Shown in pieces: positions 38,955-48,806 of a DNA stretch of 64,000 nt. Location of the stretch: contig NZ_CP029550.1 of NCBI RefSeq assembly GCF_003173715.1, forward strand, positions 3,767,501-3,831,500, given 5' to 3'. Both the position numbers and the translations under genes were made by a program. Below the pieces are notes generated by a model. It had not been told where the DNA came from. It saw only the letters and a list, made by a program, of their open reading frames with translations, and searched no databases. Position 1 is the stretch's first letter, and the number at the start of each line of letters is the position of its first letter. The stretch is from Methylobacterium durans. Lineage in GTDB: Bacteria; Pseudomonadota; Alphaproteobacteria; Rhizobiales; Beijerinckiaceae.

Positions 38955-39932
38955 ATGCTCACCTCCACCACGCGCCGCAAGCGCACCGCGGCCCTCCTCG
39001 CGCTCGCAGCAGCGCTGACGGTCGCGGCGCCGGTCGTCGAGGCCCGTCCGGGCGGCGGCGGCTCCGTCGGCTCGCGCGGAAGCCGCACCTTCAACGCACC
39101 GTCCGCGACCACCACGGCGCCCGGCACGGCCGCGCCGATCCAGCGCTCGCAGACCCAGCCGGGTCCGGGCATGTCCAATCCCGGCATGCAGGCTCCGAAC
39201 CAGGGTCGTCGCTTCGGCGGTGGCTTCTTCGCGGGGCTTCTCGGGGCGGGCCTTCTCGGCGCGCTTATCGGCGGCGGCTTCTTCGGCGGCCTCGGCGGCA
39301 TCGCCTCGTTCCTCGGCCTCCTGCTGCAGGTCGGCCTCATCGTCGGCCTGATCGTGCTGGCGGTGCGGTTCTTCCGCCGTCGCCAGCAGCCGGCCGGAGC
39401 GGGCGCGCCCTACGCCCGGCAGGGCCTCGACAACGGCCCCGACCCCCGCGGCCAGCCCGGTCCCGGCGGCATGGCGGCCGGCGGTCTCGGCGGCATGATG
39501 GGCGGCGGCGCGCAGCGTCCCCCGCAGCAGCGCCCGGTCCAGATCGGCCCGCAGGACTACCAGGTCTTCGAGCGGATCCTGGGTGACGTGCAGGACGCTT
39601 ATTCCCGCGAGGACATGGTGACGCTGCGCAACATCGCGACGCCGGAGATGGCGGGCTACTTCGAGGAGGAGCTGCGCGCGAACGCCGCCCGCGGCATCGT
39701 CAACCGGATCTCGGACGTCAAGCTTCTGCAGGGCGACCTCGCGGAAGCCTGGGGCGAGGGTCAGGCCGAGTACGCCACGGTCGCGATGCGCTATGCGCTG
39801 AAGGACGTGAAGCTCGACCGGAACACGAACCGCGTCGTCGAGAACGAGCCGGCCGAAGCCACCGAGGTCTGGACCTTCGTGCGCGGCACGGGCCGTCCCT
39901 GGACGCTCTCGGCGATCCAGCAGACCGCCTGA
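38955..39932 (+). CDS. Tim44-domain membrane protein
   Basis: A 325-residue protein. A signal peptide or N-terminal anchor comes first (RTAALLALAAALTVAAPVVE), then a disordered Gly/Pro/Gln/Thr-rich part, a Gly-rich region (GGGFFAGLLGAGLLGALIGG) and a membrane span (LLLQVGLIVGLIVLAVRFFR). From about residue 190 a Tim44-like domain runs to the end (FERILGDVQDAYSREDMVTL, GEGQAEYATVAMRYALKDVK, EVWTFVRGTGRPWTLSAIQQ). Bacterial Tim44-like proteins are of uncertain function. It ends at a strong terminator. Confidence 0.9.
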   Translation: MLTSTTRRKRTAALLALAAALTVAAPVVEARPGGGGSVGSRGSRTFNAPSATTTAPGTAAPIQRSQTQPGPGMSNPGMQAPNQGRRFGGGFFAGLLGAGLLGALIGGGFFGGLGGIASFLGLLLQVGLIVGLIVLAVRFFRRRQQPAGAGAPYARQGLDNGPDPRGQPGPGGMAAGGLGGMMGGGAQRPPQQRPVQIGPQDYQVFERILGDVQDAYSREDMVTLRNIATPEMAGYFEEELRANAARGIVNRISDVKLLQGDLAEAWGEGQAEYATVAMRYALKDVKLDRNTNRVVENEPAEATEVWTFVRGTGRPWTLSAIQQTA

Positions 39933-39957
39933 CGGCGTCGAGACGATTACTCCCGAT

Positions 39958-39992
39958 GGCCGGCGCCGCTCACGCGGCGCCGGCCTTTTTTT
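39958..39992 (+). terminator. Intrinsic terminator of the Tim44-like gene
   Basis: GGCCGGCGCCGC (39958-39969) and GCGGCGCCGGCC (39974-39985) form a perfect 12-bp stem with a TCAC loop, followed directly by seven T (39986-39992). This is the best intrinsic terminator in the window. Its right arm and T tract lie inside the last codons of rsmA on the opposite strand. Confidence 0.92.
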
Positions 39993-40833
39993 GCGCCTCC
40001 CAGGCGTTGGCGAGCGCGACGAAGCCCGCCACCGGCACCTCCTCGGCCCGCGCCGTCTCCGGAATGGCGGCGGCGGCGAGGATGACGGCCGGCTCCGGCG
40101 TCAGCGATTTCAGGCTCTGGCGCAGCATCTTGCGGCGCTGCCCGAACGCCGCTCGCGTCACCGCCTCGAGGGCACCTGCGCGGCAGGGCAGGGGCGCCGC
40201 GCGCGGCACGAGGCGCACCACGCTCGACGTCACCTTCGGCGGCGGCACGAAGGCGGAGGGCGCCACGTCGAACAGGATGTCGGCTTGCGTCCGCCAGCCG
40301 CAGAGAACGCCGAGGCGTCCGTAATCGGCCCGCGCGCCCTCGTCGGCCACGATCCTCTCGGCGACCTCGCGCTGGAACATCAGCGTCGCCGAATCCCACC
40401 AGGGCGGCCACGCCTCGCCCTCGAGCCATCCGGTCAGCAGCGCGGTGCCGACATTGTAGGGAAGGTTGGCCACGATCCGGGCCGGGCCATCCCCGAGGAG
40501 CGGGCGCGGATCGAAGGCAAGCGCGTCGGCGTCGACCACCTCCAGCCGGCCCGGGTAATGCGCCGCGATCTCGGCCAGCGCCGGCAGGGCGCGCGGATCC
40601 CGCTCGATCGCGACGACGCGGGCGGCGCCTGCCGCCAGCAGAGCCCGGGTCAACCCGCCGGGACCGGGACCGACCTCGACGACGGTCACGCCGTCGAGCG
40701 GTCCCGCCGCCCGCGCGATGCGACCAGTCAGGTTCAGGTCGTAGAGAAAGTTCTGGCCGAGCGCCTTCTTCGGTTCCAGGCCGTGCCGGCCTACGACCTC
40801 GCGCAGGGGCGGCAACCCGTCGGAGGTCGTCAT
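39970..40833 (-). CDS. rsmA: RsmA, 16S rRNA dimethyladenosine transferase
   Basis: RsmA (KsgA) dimethylates two adjacent adenines near the 3' end of 16S rRNA during ribosome assembly. The 287-residue product has [20 protein letters not shown], the SAM motif [20 protein letters not shown] and the catalytic [24 protein letters not shown] is typical of the C-terminal part. The ATG at 40833 overlaps the pdxA stop (ATGA). Its last residues, EAQKKAGAA, are encoded by the antisense of a terminator, so Lys-Lys corresponds to the T tract. Confidence 0.94.
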   Translation of the reverse strand: MTTSDGLPPLREVVGRHGLEPKKALGQNFLYDLNLTGRIARAAGPLDGVTVVEVGPGPGGLTRALLAAGAARVVAIERDPRALPALAEIAAHYPGRLEVVDADALAFDPRPLLGDGPARIVANLPYNVGTALLTGWLEGEAWPPWWDSATLMFQREVAERIVADEGARADYGRLGVLCGWRTQADILFDVAPSAFVPPPKVTSSVVRLVPRAAPLPCRAGALEAVTRAAFGQRRKMLRQSLKSLTPEPAVILAAAAIPETARAEEVPVAGFVALANAWEAQKKAGAA

Positions 40834-41957
40834 AGCTCGTCGGTCGGCTCGAAATGGGTCGGACGGGCCGGGCGCGGCCGGTCGGCGTAGGCGCTCATCG
40901 GGATCACGTCCGCGCTGGGCGGAGCAGGCCGGTTTGCCGCGACGTTGCGGGCGAGGCGGTCTGCGAGCCGCAGGGCCGCGATCAGGCTGTCGGGCCGCGC
41001 CACGCCCTGGCCGGCGATGTCGAAGGCCGTGCCGTGGTCCGGCGATGTCCGGATGAAGGGCAGGCCGAGGGTGACGTTGACGCCCTCGTCGAAGGCGATC
41101 GTCTTGATCGGGATCAGGGCTTGGTCGTGGGTGGGTGCCAGCGCGACGTCGTAGGTGGCGCGGGCGCGGTGATGGAACATCGTGTCGGCCGGCAGCGGCC
41201 CCCGGATGTCCAACCCTTCCGCGCGCAGGCGCTCGACCGCGGGGGCCAGCACGTCGCGGTCCTCCGTTCCCATCGTGCCGGCCTCGCCCGCATGCGGGTT
41301 GAGGCCCGCGAGGACGAGACGAGGACGCGCCATGCCGAAGCGTGCCGTGAGATCCGCCGCGACGATCCGAGCGGTACGCATGACGAGTTCGGCGGTGAGC
41401 AGTTCCGGCACCCGACGCAACGCCACGTGGATCGTGACCGGCACGACCGAGAGCCCCTCGCTCCAGATCATCATGACGGGCAGCGGCGGCTCGGCGCCGG
41501 GCGCCGCCGAGAGGGCCGCGAGGAACTCGGTGTGTCCGGGATGGGCGAAGCCGACCTGGGTGAGGACATACTTGGCGATCGGGTTCGTGACGACGGCCGA
41601 GGCGCGGCCCGCCTGCACGAAGCCGACCGCGGCGGTGATGGATTCGAGCGTCGCGCCGGCATGGGCCGGATCGGGCTTGGCTGGCTCCGCGGCAATCGCG
41701 GCCCCGCTCGGCAGCGGCACGACCGGCAGGGCGCGGGGGAAGACCTCCGCCGCCGTCTCGGGATCGATCTCGGCGATCGGGATCGTCTCGCCGAGCCGGT
41801 AGGCGGTGCGTTCGAGGAAGGCGGGATCGCCGACGACGAAGAAGGGCGGCACGCCGGGATTGACGCTCCGCGCCCGCCACGCGGCGAGGGCGAGTTCCGG
41901 GCCGATCCCGGCGGGATCGCCGAGGGTGAGCGCGAGGGGAGGGCGGTCGAGAATCAT
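40830..41957 (-). CDS. pdxA: 4-hydroxythreonine-4-phosphate dehydrogenase
   Basis: PdxA oxidises 4-phosphohydroxy-L-threonine in pyridoxal phosphate synthesis. The 375-residue protein starts [20 protein letters not shown]. Motifs include [20 protein letters not shown] then HTEFLAAL (metal-binding His), [20 protein letters not shown], and [20 protein letters not shown] then [15 protein letters not shown]. The last 40 residues are a Pro/Arg-rich tail beyond the family core. It lies 49 bp downstream of lptD and overlaps rsmA. No surA gene intervenes, although lptD-surA-pdxA-rsmA is a common order. Confidence 0.94.
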   Translation of the reverse strand: MILDRPPLALTLGDPAGIGPELALAAWRARSVNPGVPPFFVVGDPAFLERTAYRLGETIPIAEIDPETAAEVFPRALPVVPLPSGAAIAAEPAKPDPAHAGATLESITAAVGFVQAGRASAVVTNPIAKYVLTQVGFAHPGHTEFLAALSAAPGAEPPLPVMMIWSEGLSVVPVTIHVALRRVPELLTAELVMRTARIVAADLTARFGMARPRLVLAGLNPHAGEAGTMGTEDRDVLAPAVERLRAEGLDIRGPLPADTMFHHRARATYDVALAPTHDQALIPIKTIAFDEGVNVTLGLPFIRTSPDHGTAFDIAGQGVARPDSLIAALRLADRLARNVAANRPAPPSADVIPMSAYADRPRPARPTHFEPTDEL

Positions 41958-42006
41958 GCCGTCATGAATTGGTCGGCCCGCCTGGGCCGCCGCGTGGACT
42001 CAACGC

Positions 42007-44619
42007 TCAGCGCACGGCCGCGATGCCGTCGGCCGATATCGGGGTGCCGACGTTCTGGCGGAGATCGGCCTCGCCGAGCGTCTTCAACTCGACGCGCAGC
42101 AGCACCGTCTGGTTGCGCTCGCGGACGCCCAGTGCCGTGGCGATCGGCGAGATGATGTAATTGAGCGAGACCGTGGTGCACTCGTCCTGATAGCCGCCGC
42201 CGAGGCTCATGCCCGACAGGTAGAAGCGGTTGCTGCTCGGCGGCAGCGGCACCGCGCCGATCGGGTTGGCGAGGTAGGTGCGCAGGGCGTCGTTGTAGGA
42301 ATCCCGCGCGTCGAGATAGTGCGTCAGGTCGAGGAGCGCCGATCCGGTCAGGAACCAGTTCGGCGTGATGTGGTACGTCGCCGAGGCGGTGATGCCCTCG
42401 CGGCGGTTGTTGAAGCCGAGCAGCGGCTGGGCTTGGTAATAAGAGTAGAAGGCCGAGACCGAGAGCGGCAGGAAGGGCGAGAACCGCGCCGTGATGCCGC
42501 TCTCGAAGCGGTTCACGCCGAAATCCGCCTGGTCGAAGCGGGCGCGGGTGATCAGGCTGATGTGCTGGTTCGGCGAGAGCTGGAACCGGCCGACGAAGTC
42601 CGAGCGGCGGTTCTCGAGGCCCGATTCGAGGCCGACATTCGCGATGTCGCCGCGCCGGAAGGAGTTCACGCCCGCGATCTGCACGGACTCGCCGAACAGC
42701 ACGTTCGCATACCAGCCGGCCGGCGTGACCACCGAGTACTGCCCGCCGAGATTGGCGCGCAGGCCGCCCTCGACACGGTCGTAGCCCGAGAACTTGTCCC
42801 ATTCGAAAAGGGAGGTGTCGTCGAAGACGAGGCTCTGCGCGTCCTCGTTCGGCAGGCGGCCGATGCGGGTCTCGCTCGGCCGCGCGATCACCTGGGCGAT
42901 GGGCTCCAGGGTATGGACGCCGAGCCGGCCGAAATCGCCGACGAAAGGATAGCGGTAATCGACGCCGACGGCCGGCATCACGCGGCCCGAGGAGCCCTCG
43001 CCGATTTTGGCGATCGTCGGCACCAAGGCGTTCTGGAAGCCCGACAGGCTCGGGTTCACGAAGAAGGCGTCGGTGCGCAGATACGCGAAGGGCGTGATGA
43101 CCTGGCCGAGCGGGTCGATGAAGCTGCGCCGCCAGGAGACCTGCGCCGAGGCACGGGTGTTCGTGCCGGCCAAGCCCCGGATCAGACAGGTCGAGCGGGT
43201 GAAGGTGCTGCAGGTGTCGTAGAGCGGGTAGTTGATGCCGTTGACGCTCGGGCTGAACAAGAAGGCGTTCGAGCGTGGCAGGCCCTGGAAGTCGGTCGCC
43301 TCGCGGGTCAGGCTCGTGATGTTGCCCTCGAAGCGCAGCTCGCCGCCGACCGGATCCGGCCCGTTGATCCGCTTCTCGTAGTCGATCACCGGGGCGACGA
43401 CGGGCTGCTCCTTCTGCCAGTCGAAGCTCGACAGGACCTTGAAGTAGTAGCCGCGCGCCTCGAACCACGAGCGGTCGCCCTGGCCGGTTAGGTAGGCCGT
43501 CGAGACCGCTTCACGGAAATAGTCGGAGACGAGAGCCTGATTCCGGATGCGGTAATTGTCGAGGAACCACTTGTCGGTGACGCCGACGACGTCCCAGCCC
43601 GTGGTCCAGCGATCGTTGATGTAGAAGCGGCCCTTGCTCTCGACGGAGCCGCGGAAGTCGCGATCGCCCGCGCCGAGGGGGCCGGGCAGGAAGGCGCTCG
43701 GCGTCGTCTGGAAGATGCCGCTGACCCGTGCGCTGTAGGCGCCGGTTTCCAGCCGGTGGCGGAACTCCGCTTGGCCCAGCACGCCCTGGCGGCTCAGGAA
43801 GGCCGGCGTGACCGTGAGGTCGTAATTCGGCGCGAGGTTCATGAAGAACGGCGTCGCGACGCCGGTGCCGATCGCCGTCGAGGTGAGGAAGCGCGGCGTC
43901 AGGAAGCCGGTCTTGCGCTTCACTGTCGGGTCGGGCGCCTCGAAATAAGGCAGGTAGGCCACCGGGATGCCGGCGAGCTCCAGGCGCGAATCCTCGAAAT
44001 AGACCGTGTGGGTCTCGTTGTTGTGGATGATCTTGGCCGCGCGCACCTGCCAGAGCGGCGGCTTCTCCGGATTGTCCTTGCACGGCTCGCAGGCGGTGTA
44101 GGTGCCGTACTCGAAGCTCGTCTGCTCGCCCGCGATCCGCTCCGCGCGCGGGGCCGAGAAGCGCGTGCGCACCACCTCTCCGCGCTGCTCGACGGTCTGC
44201 TGCACGCGCAGCGAATCGATGAAGCCGTTCTTGAAATCGTCCGTCAGTTCCATGCGGTCGCCGGTCACGACGGCGCCGTCCCGGTCGGTGAGCCGGACAT
44301 TGCCCTCGGCGAAGACGCGGCTCGCGTTGCGGTCGTAACGGACGCTGTCGGCCTGGAGCGTGCGGGGCCCGTAATGCAGCTCGGCGTTGCCGCGGGCCGT
44401 CACCGTGCCCCGGTCATTGTCGTAGATCAGCTCGTCGGCCTCCACGAGGAGCTTGTCGCCCGGCTTGCCCTGCAAGCCCCGGGGCGGCGCCCCCCTGGCC
44501 GCCTGCGCCTTCTGGGCAGCCGCCTCCGTTGCCGTCGCCAAAGGAGCGGCGGCCGTCAGCAGCGCCAGCAAGCCGGCGGCCTTCGCGATGTCGGCGACCC
44601 TACGCAACGCGCGTCCCAA
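42007..44619 (-). CDS. lptD: LptD, LPS-assembly outer-membrane protein
   Basis: LptD forms the outer-membrane barrel that inserts LPS at the cell surface. About 870 residues: a signal peptide (AAGLLALLTAAAPLATATEA), an OstA/LptA-like jellyroll (LLVEADELIYDNDRGTVTAR, VTGDRMELTDDFKNGFIDSL) and the LptD barrel (YLPYFEAPDPTVKRKTGFLT, then a beta-rich domain). Conserved cysteines occur (YTACEPCKDNPE). The start is uncertain: the only ATG is at 44730 and overlaps lptG by 67 bp with a poor signal peptide, while TTG codons at 44619 and 44607 after GGCAGGAG give a normal one. I use TTG 44619. Confidence 0.9.
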   Translation of the reverse strand: MGRALRRVADIAKAAGLLALLTAAAPLATATEAAAQKAQAARGAPPRGLQGKPGDKLLVEADELIYDNDRGTVTARGNAELHYGPRTLQADSVRYDRNASRVFAEGNVRLTDRDGAVVTGDRMELTDDFKNGFIDSLRVQQTVEQRGEVVRTRFSAPRAERIAGEQTSFEYGTYTACEPCKDNPEKPPLWQVRAAKIIHNNETHTVYFEDSRLELAGIPVAYLPYFEAPDPTVKRKTGFLTPRFLTSTAIGTGVATPFFMNLAPNYDLTVTPAFLSRQGVLGQAEFRHRLETGAYSARVSGIFQTTPSAFLPGPLGAGDRDFRGSVESKGRFYINDRWTTGWDVVGVTDKWFLDNYRIRNQALVSDYFREAVSTAYLTGQGDRSWFEARGYYFKVLSSFDWQKEQPVVAPVIDYEKRINGPDPVGGELRFEGNITSLTREATDFQGLPRSNAFLFSPSVNGINYPLYDTCSTFTRSTCLIRGLAGTNTRASAQVSWRRSFIDPLGQVITPFAYLRTDAFFVNPSLSGFQNALVPTIAKIGEGSSGRVMPAVGVDYRYPFVGDFGRLGVHTLEPIAQVIARPSETRIGRLPNEDAQSLVFDDTSLFEWDKFSGYDRVEGGLRANLGGQYSVVTPAGWYANVLFGESVQIAGVNSFRRGDIANVGLESGLENRRSDFVGRFQLSPNQHISLITRARFDQADFGVNRFESGITARFSPFLPLSVSAFYSYYQAQPLLGFNNRREGITASATYHITPNWFLTGSALLDLTHYLDARDSYNDALRTYLANPIGAVPLPPSSNRFYLSGMSLGGGYQDECTTVSLNYIISPIATALGVRERNQTVLLRVELKTLGEADLRQNVGTPISADGIAAVR

Positions 44620-44663
44620 CTCCTGCCACGGTCGTCCCTCGCCACCCGTCCGAGACCGGAGCC

Positions 44664-45752
44664 TCAGCCGTCCTCCTGGTACAGAAGCGTGAGCGTACCG
44701 AGAAGACTTCCTATCACGGCCGGGAACCACGCCGCCACAGGTGCCCCCACGATCCCCGAGGCGCCGAGCCCCTCCATGACCTGCCGGGCGACGTAGAGGG
44801 CAAAGCCCGCCGCGACGCCCCCGAGCACGAGCTTGCCGACACCACCAAAGCGGAAGAACCGTAAGGAAACGGTTGCTGCCACGAGGACCATGGCGACGAA
44901 GAGCATCGGCCTGGCCAGGAGCACATCATACTGGAGACGGTACCGGGTCGCATCCAACCCGGCCCGCTCCGTGCGCGCGATGGTCTCGGAAAGTTGCCAG
45001 AAAGGCACAGAATCCGGAGGGGTGAACCGCTGCCGAACCTGTCCCGGATCGAGGGGGGAGGCGATCAGGTAGGTGCCGAACGACTCGGGCGGCACGCCTG
45101 GCGCGAGTATCCGCGCCTCGCTCAACTCCCAGTAGCCGTCATGCAGGCGCGCCCGCGCGGCCTCGATCTGCGAGACGAAGGAACCGGCCTCGTCGAAGGT
45201 GAAGACCGAGACGCCGGCGAGCGTCGTCGTGCCCTCGATGGCCGTCTCGGCCCGCAGAATGGCCTGCCCGTCGAGGCTCTTCTGGCGGATCCAGAGGTCC
45301 TTGCCGGAGCTGGCCTTCGTGGAGCGTGCGAAGATCTTGGCCTCGATCTCGGTCGAGCGCTGCTTCAGCATCGCCGAGACCGGGTTGTAGACCCCGACCG
45401 TGAAGGCGCCGATCGCGAGCGCCACGAAGATGCCGGGTTGCAGGAACTGCCAGGCCGAGATGCCGGCGGCGCGGGCTACCACGAGTTCGAGCTTGCGCGA
45501 GAGCTGCAGCAGGGTCGCCATGGAGCCGAACAGAACCGCAAAGGGCAGCACGCCCTCGGCGACGGCGGGCGTCCGGAAGAGCGAGAGCTGCGCCATCAGC
45601 CCGGCCGTGGCACCCTCGGAATCGCCGGCGCGCCGCAGGAGTTCGACGAAGTCGAGTGTGTAGACGAGGGCAAAGACGGTAATGAAGACGCCGAGCACCG
45701 TGCGCATGAAGCGCAGGGCGAAGTAGCGTCCGAGGGTCGCGCCGATCAGCAT
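44664..45752 (-). CDS. lptG: LptG, LPS export permease
   Basis: LptG pairs with LptF in the inner-membrane ABC exporter LptB2FG, which extracts LPS from the membrane. The 362-residue protein has the LptF/LptG (YjgP/YjgQ) layout: N-terminal spans (GRYFALRFMRTVLGVFITVF), the coupling region (LSRKLELVVARAAGISAWQF), a periplasmic beta-jellyroll (about residues 130-260) and three C-terminal spans. It starts 8 bp after the lptF stop. No LptB, LptA or LptC gene is in the window. Confidence 0.93.
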   Translation of the reverse strand: MLIGATLGRYFALRFMRTVLGVFITVFALVYTLDFVELLRRAGDSEGATAGLMAQLSLFRTPAVAEGVLPFAVLFGSMATLLQLSRKLELVVARAAGISAWQFLQPGIFVALAIGAFTVGVYNPVSAMLKQRSTEIEAKIFARSTKASSGKDLWIRQKSLDGQAILRAETAIEGTTTLAGVSVFTFDEAGSFVSQIEAARARLHDGYWELSEARILAPGVPPESFGTYLIASPLDPGQVRQRFTPPDSVPFWQLSETIARTERAGLDATRYRLQYDVLLARPMLFVAMVLVAATVSLRFFRFGGVGKLVLGGVAAGFALYVARQVMEGLGASGIVGAPVAAWFPAVIGSLLGTLTLLYQEDG

Positions 45753-45760
45753 GGGCGTCC

Positions 45761-46915
45761 CTAGCTCGCCGCGAGCCGCGGCGCGCGCGGACGCCGGATG
45801 GCGGCGCCGAGGCGGGTGCCCGCCGCACGCACGGCCGGCCCGTGGAAGATGACGAGCGCCGACAGGCCGATCGCGACGAGCGGCACGGCGTAGATCGCCA
45901 CCACGGCTCCGGCGCTGCGGGCGGCCGCGCTCGTCGCCGCGAAGCCCGCGATGCGCAGGACCGTGACGGCGACGATCGCGCCGGCGACCGACAGGCCGCG
46001 GCCCTGCCGGGTGGTGCGCGGGTCGCCGAGCGCCGCGAAGGCGATGAAGGTGAGGGCGATCGGGTAGAGCCAGGCGGAGAGGCGGTCGTGCAGCTCGGCG
46101 CGGAAGCGGCCCTTCTGCGCGAGGTAGTAGCGCTCGGACCGGTCCGGGAAGAGGAGCTGCGTCGTCGAGCGCTCGCGCGGCTTGTAGACGATCTCGGCAT
46201 CGGGCGGCGCGAAGGCGGCGAGGTCGATTGTGTAGCGCTCGAAGGTCAGGATCGACGAATCCCGCGAATCCTTCATCTGCTGATGGACGCTGCCCTTCTC
46301 CAGCGCCAGATAGCTCTGCCCGTCGACATCGATCGCGAGGCCGCGCTCGGCGAGGTAGACCTTCGTCTTGCCGGCCTCGCGCTTGTCCTGGATGAACAGG
46401 CCGAGCAGCGCACCCCCCTGCCCACGCTCGCGGAAATGGAAGGTGATGCCGTTCTCGAGGCTCGTGAACTGGCCCTCCTTGACCACGTTCGCGATCAGGT
46501 CGCCGCGCACCCGCGTCACCACGTCCCGCAATTCCTGGAAGCTTGAGGGCATCACCTGGATCGTCAGGAAGGCGGTGAGGAACGAGATCGCGAAGGCGAG
46601 CGTCAGGAAGGGGCGCAGGATGGCGCGGGGCTTCATGCCGGCGGCCGACATCACGATCAGCTCGGAATCGCCGTTCAGCTTGTTCAGCGCGTAGATCACC
46701 GCGATGAACAGGGCCATCGGCGAGATCACGGCGATCAACGTCGGCAGCGACAGGCCGGTGACGAGCAGGAAGATGAGGAGCGTCTGGCCCTTGGCCGTGA
46801 TCAGGTCGAGCTCGCGCAGGGCCTGCGTCACCCAGATCGTGCCCGTCAGCCCGACGAGGCAGGCGAGGAAGGCGGAGAGCGCGATCCTGAATATATAGCG
46901 CTCGATCTGCGTCAT
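45761..46915 (-). CDS. lptF: LptF, LPS export permease
   Basis: LptF is the second permease of the LptB2FG exporter. The 384-residue protein starts MTQIERYIFRIALSAFLACL. The coupling helix is in LNGDSELIVMSAAGMKPRAI, followed by ILRPFLTLAFAISFLTAFLT, the periplasmic jellyroll (GITFHFRERGQGGALLGLFI) and C-terminal spans beginning RLSAWLYPIALTFIAFAALG. A basic tail ends the protein. It heads the lptF-lptG-lptD-pdxA-rsmA set, all minus strand with small gaps, and is divergent from pepA, the usual arrangement in this group. Confidence 0.93.
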   Translation of the reverse strand: MTQIERYIFRIALSAFLACLVGLTGTIWVTQALRELDLITAKGQTLLIFLLVTGLSLPTLIAVISPMALFIAVIYALNKLNGDSELIVMSAAGMKPRAILRPFLTLAFAISFLTAFLTIQVMPSSFQELRDVVTRVRGDLIANVVKEGQFTSLENGITFHFRERGQGGALLGLFIQDKREAGKTKVYLAERGLAIDVDGQSYLALEKGSVHQQMKDSRDSSILTFERYTIDLAAFAPPDAEIVYKPRERSTTQLLFPDRSERYYLAQKGRFRAELHDRLSAWLYPIALTFIAFAALGDPRTTRQGRGLSVAGAIVAVTVLRIAGFAATSAAARSAGAVVAIYAVPLVAIGLSALVIFHGPAVRAAGTRLGAAIRRPRAPRLAAS

Positions 46916-47010
46916 TGGGTCGTCTGGGGTCCCGATGGGGTCGCCCGCCCCGTCACGCTCGCGCGACCGTGATCGCGCCGTCCGGTCCGCCCCCGCGCCG
47001 TCCGATCCCG

Positions 47011-47040
47011 CTCAAGGCGCCCCAAAAGGGGCCGTTTGAG
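47011..47040. promoter_or_regulatory. Inverted repeat in the lptF-pepA divergent region
   Basis: Inner arms GCCCC/GGGGC around AAAA and outer arms CTCAA/TTGAG, separated by a 3-base mismatch, form a symmetric element at the middle of the 268-bp divergent gap. It could be an RNA hairpin in one leader or a protein-binding site. The gap holds no gene. Confidence 0.4.
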
Positions 47041-47183
47041 GGCGTGTCGCCGCGTCCGGGAGCGGCGCGCCCGGCTCGCGTTGCGTTCTGCGTTTCAGCA
47101 GCTACACAGGCAGACGGCAGGCACGCGAAGCGCGCGGCTCGGCCCGCGCTCAGAGACATCATCGGCTGACGGAAAGCAACGAC

Positions 47184-48683
47184 ATGGCGGACGCTATCAC
47201 CATCACCTTCGGCCCGCTCGGTTCCGCCGGTCGCGGCGATCTGGTGGTGTTCGTCGGCGACGACCTCTCTTTGAGCGGCGCGGCGCGCGACGTGCTCGGC
47301 AACGGCGGGGCCGATCTCGTCGCCCGGGCCGCCGCGGCCGAGAAGTTCAAGGGCCGCTCGCTCTCAGCCCTAGTCCTGCCGGCTCCGGCCGGGATCGAGG
47401 CGGACCGCCTCCTGGTGATCGGCCTCGGCTCCGAGAAGGACCGCGCCAAGACCGATTGGCCGGTCCTCGGCGGCTTCACCGCCGGCAAACTCTCGGGCCG
47501 TACCGCGCGCGTGGTGCTCGGCGCGAACGGCTCCGCCGTCAGCGCGGAGAACGCTGCCGACTTCGCCCTCGGCGCGCGCCTGCGTAGCTACAGCTTCGAT
47601 CGCTACAAAACCAAGAAGAAGCCCGACGCCGACGAGAACGGCGGCACCACGCTCCACCTGCTATTGCCCGAGCACGAGGCCGCAGCCCAGGCCGCGAAGG
47701 CGTCCGACGCGGTGGCCGAGGGTGTCCTGATCGCCCGCGACCTCATCAACGAGCCGCCGAACGTCCTCTACCCGGAGGAGTTCGCCCGCCGCGCCTCGGA
47801 ACTCACCAAGCTCGGCGTCGAGGTGGAGGTTCTGGAGCCTGCCCGGATGCGCGAGCTCGGCATGGGCGCGCTCCTCGCCGTGGCCCAGGGCTCGGTGCGC
47901 GAGCCCAGGATCGTGGTGATGCGCTGGAACGGGGCGGCCGATCGTTCCGAGGCGCCGGTGGCGCTGATCGGCAAGGGCGTCGTGTTCGATTCGGGCGGCG
48001 TCTCGATCAAGTCGGCCGGCGGCATGGAGGACATGAAGGGCGACATGGGCGGCGCCGCTGCCGTCGTCGGCACGCTGCACGCGCTCGCGAGCCGCAAGGC
48101 GAAGGTGAATGTGGTCGGCGCCATCGGCATCGTCGAGAACATGCCGGACGGCGGCTCCTACCGCCCCTCCGACATCGTCACCTCCATGTCCGGCCAGACC
48201 ATCGAGGTCATCAACACGGATGCGGAGGGCCGCCTCGTGCTGGCCGATGTGATCTGGCACGTCCAGAGCGCCTACAAGCCGAAGTTCATGATCGATCTCG
48301 CGACGCTGACGGGCGCGATCATCGTGGCGCTCGGTCAGGACATCGCGGGCCTGTTCTCCAACGACGACGAGCTGGCGGCGCGGATCACGGCGGCCGGCGA
48401 GGCGACGGGCGAGAAGGTCTGGCGGATGCCGCTTGCGCCCTCCTTCGACAAGGCGATCGACTCGAAATTCGCCGACATGAAGAACACCGGCGGCCGCCAC
48501 GGCGGTGCGGCGACGGCGGCCTCCTTCATCAAGCGCTACGTCAACGACGTTCCCTGGGCGCATCTCGACATCGCGGGCGTCGGCATGTCCTCGAACGCGA
48601 CCGAGATCAACCGGAGCTGGGGCGCCGGCTGGGGGGTGCGCCTCCTCGACCGGCTGGTACGCGATCACTACGAGGCGAAGTAG
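47184..48683 (+). CDS. pepA: Leucyl aminopeptidase PepA
   Basis: A cytosolic M17 metallo-aminopeptidase that removes N-terminal residues from peptides; PepA can also bind DNA in some bacteria. The 499-residue protein has the metal-binding lysine region [39 protein letters not shown], and the signature [36 protein letters not shown] and [10 protein letters not shown] complete the active site. It starts at an ATG after GGAAAG and is divergent from lptF. Confidence 0.95.
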   Translation: MADAITITFGPLGSAGRGDLVVFVGDDLSLSGAARDVLGNGGADLVARAAAAEKFKGRSLSALVLPAPAGIEADRLLVIGLGSEKDRAKTDWPVLGGFTAGKLSGRTARVVLGANGSAVSAENAADFALGARLRSYSFDRYKTKKKPDADENGGTTLHLLLPEHEAAAQAAKASDAVAEGVLIARDLINEPPNVLYPEEFARRASELTKLGVEVEVLEPARMRELGMGALLAVAQGSVREPRIVVMRWNGAADRSEAPVALIGKGVVFDSGGVSIKSAGGMEDMKGDMGGAAAVVGTLHALASRKAKVNVVGAIGIVENMPDGGSYRPSDIVTSMSGQTIEVINTDAEGRLVLADVIWHVQSAYKPKFMIDLATLTGAIIVALGQDIAGLFSNDDELAARITAAGEATGEKVWRMPLAPSFDKAIDSKFADMKNTGGRHGGAATAASFIKRYVNDVPWAHLDIAGVGMSSNATEINRSWGAGWGVRLLDRLVRDHYEAK

Positions 48684-48806
48684 GCGCCAGCATCGTCTCG
48701 GGAGCGCGCGCAGAGGAGGCGGAATGGCTCAGCGGTTCTCTGCCCGCCGCCTCCGTGGCATTCGGCTCGCGTTCCGTCGGTGCCCTCGACGGCCGCGTGC
48801 CCTGCC

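Noticed and set aside
41954..43468. 504-codon minus-strand frame inside lptD
   Set aside because: It is the alternative frame of lptD with Arg/Pro-rich sequence; it is not the missing surA.
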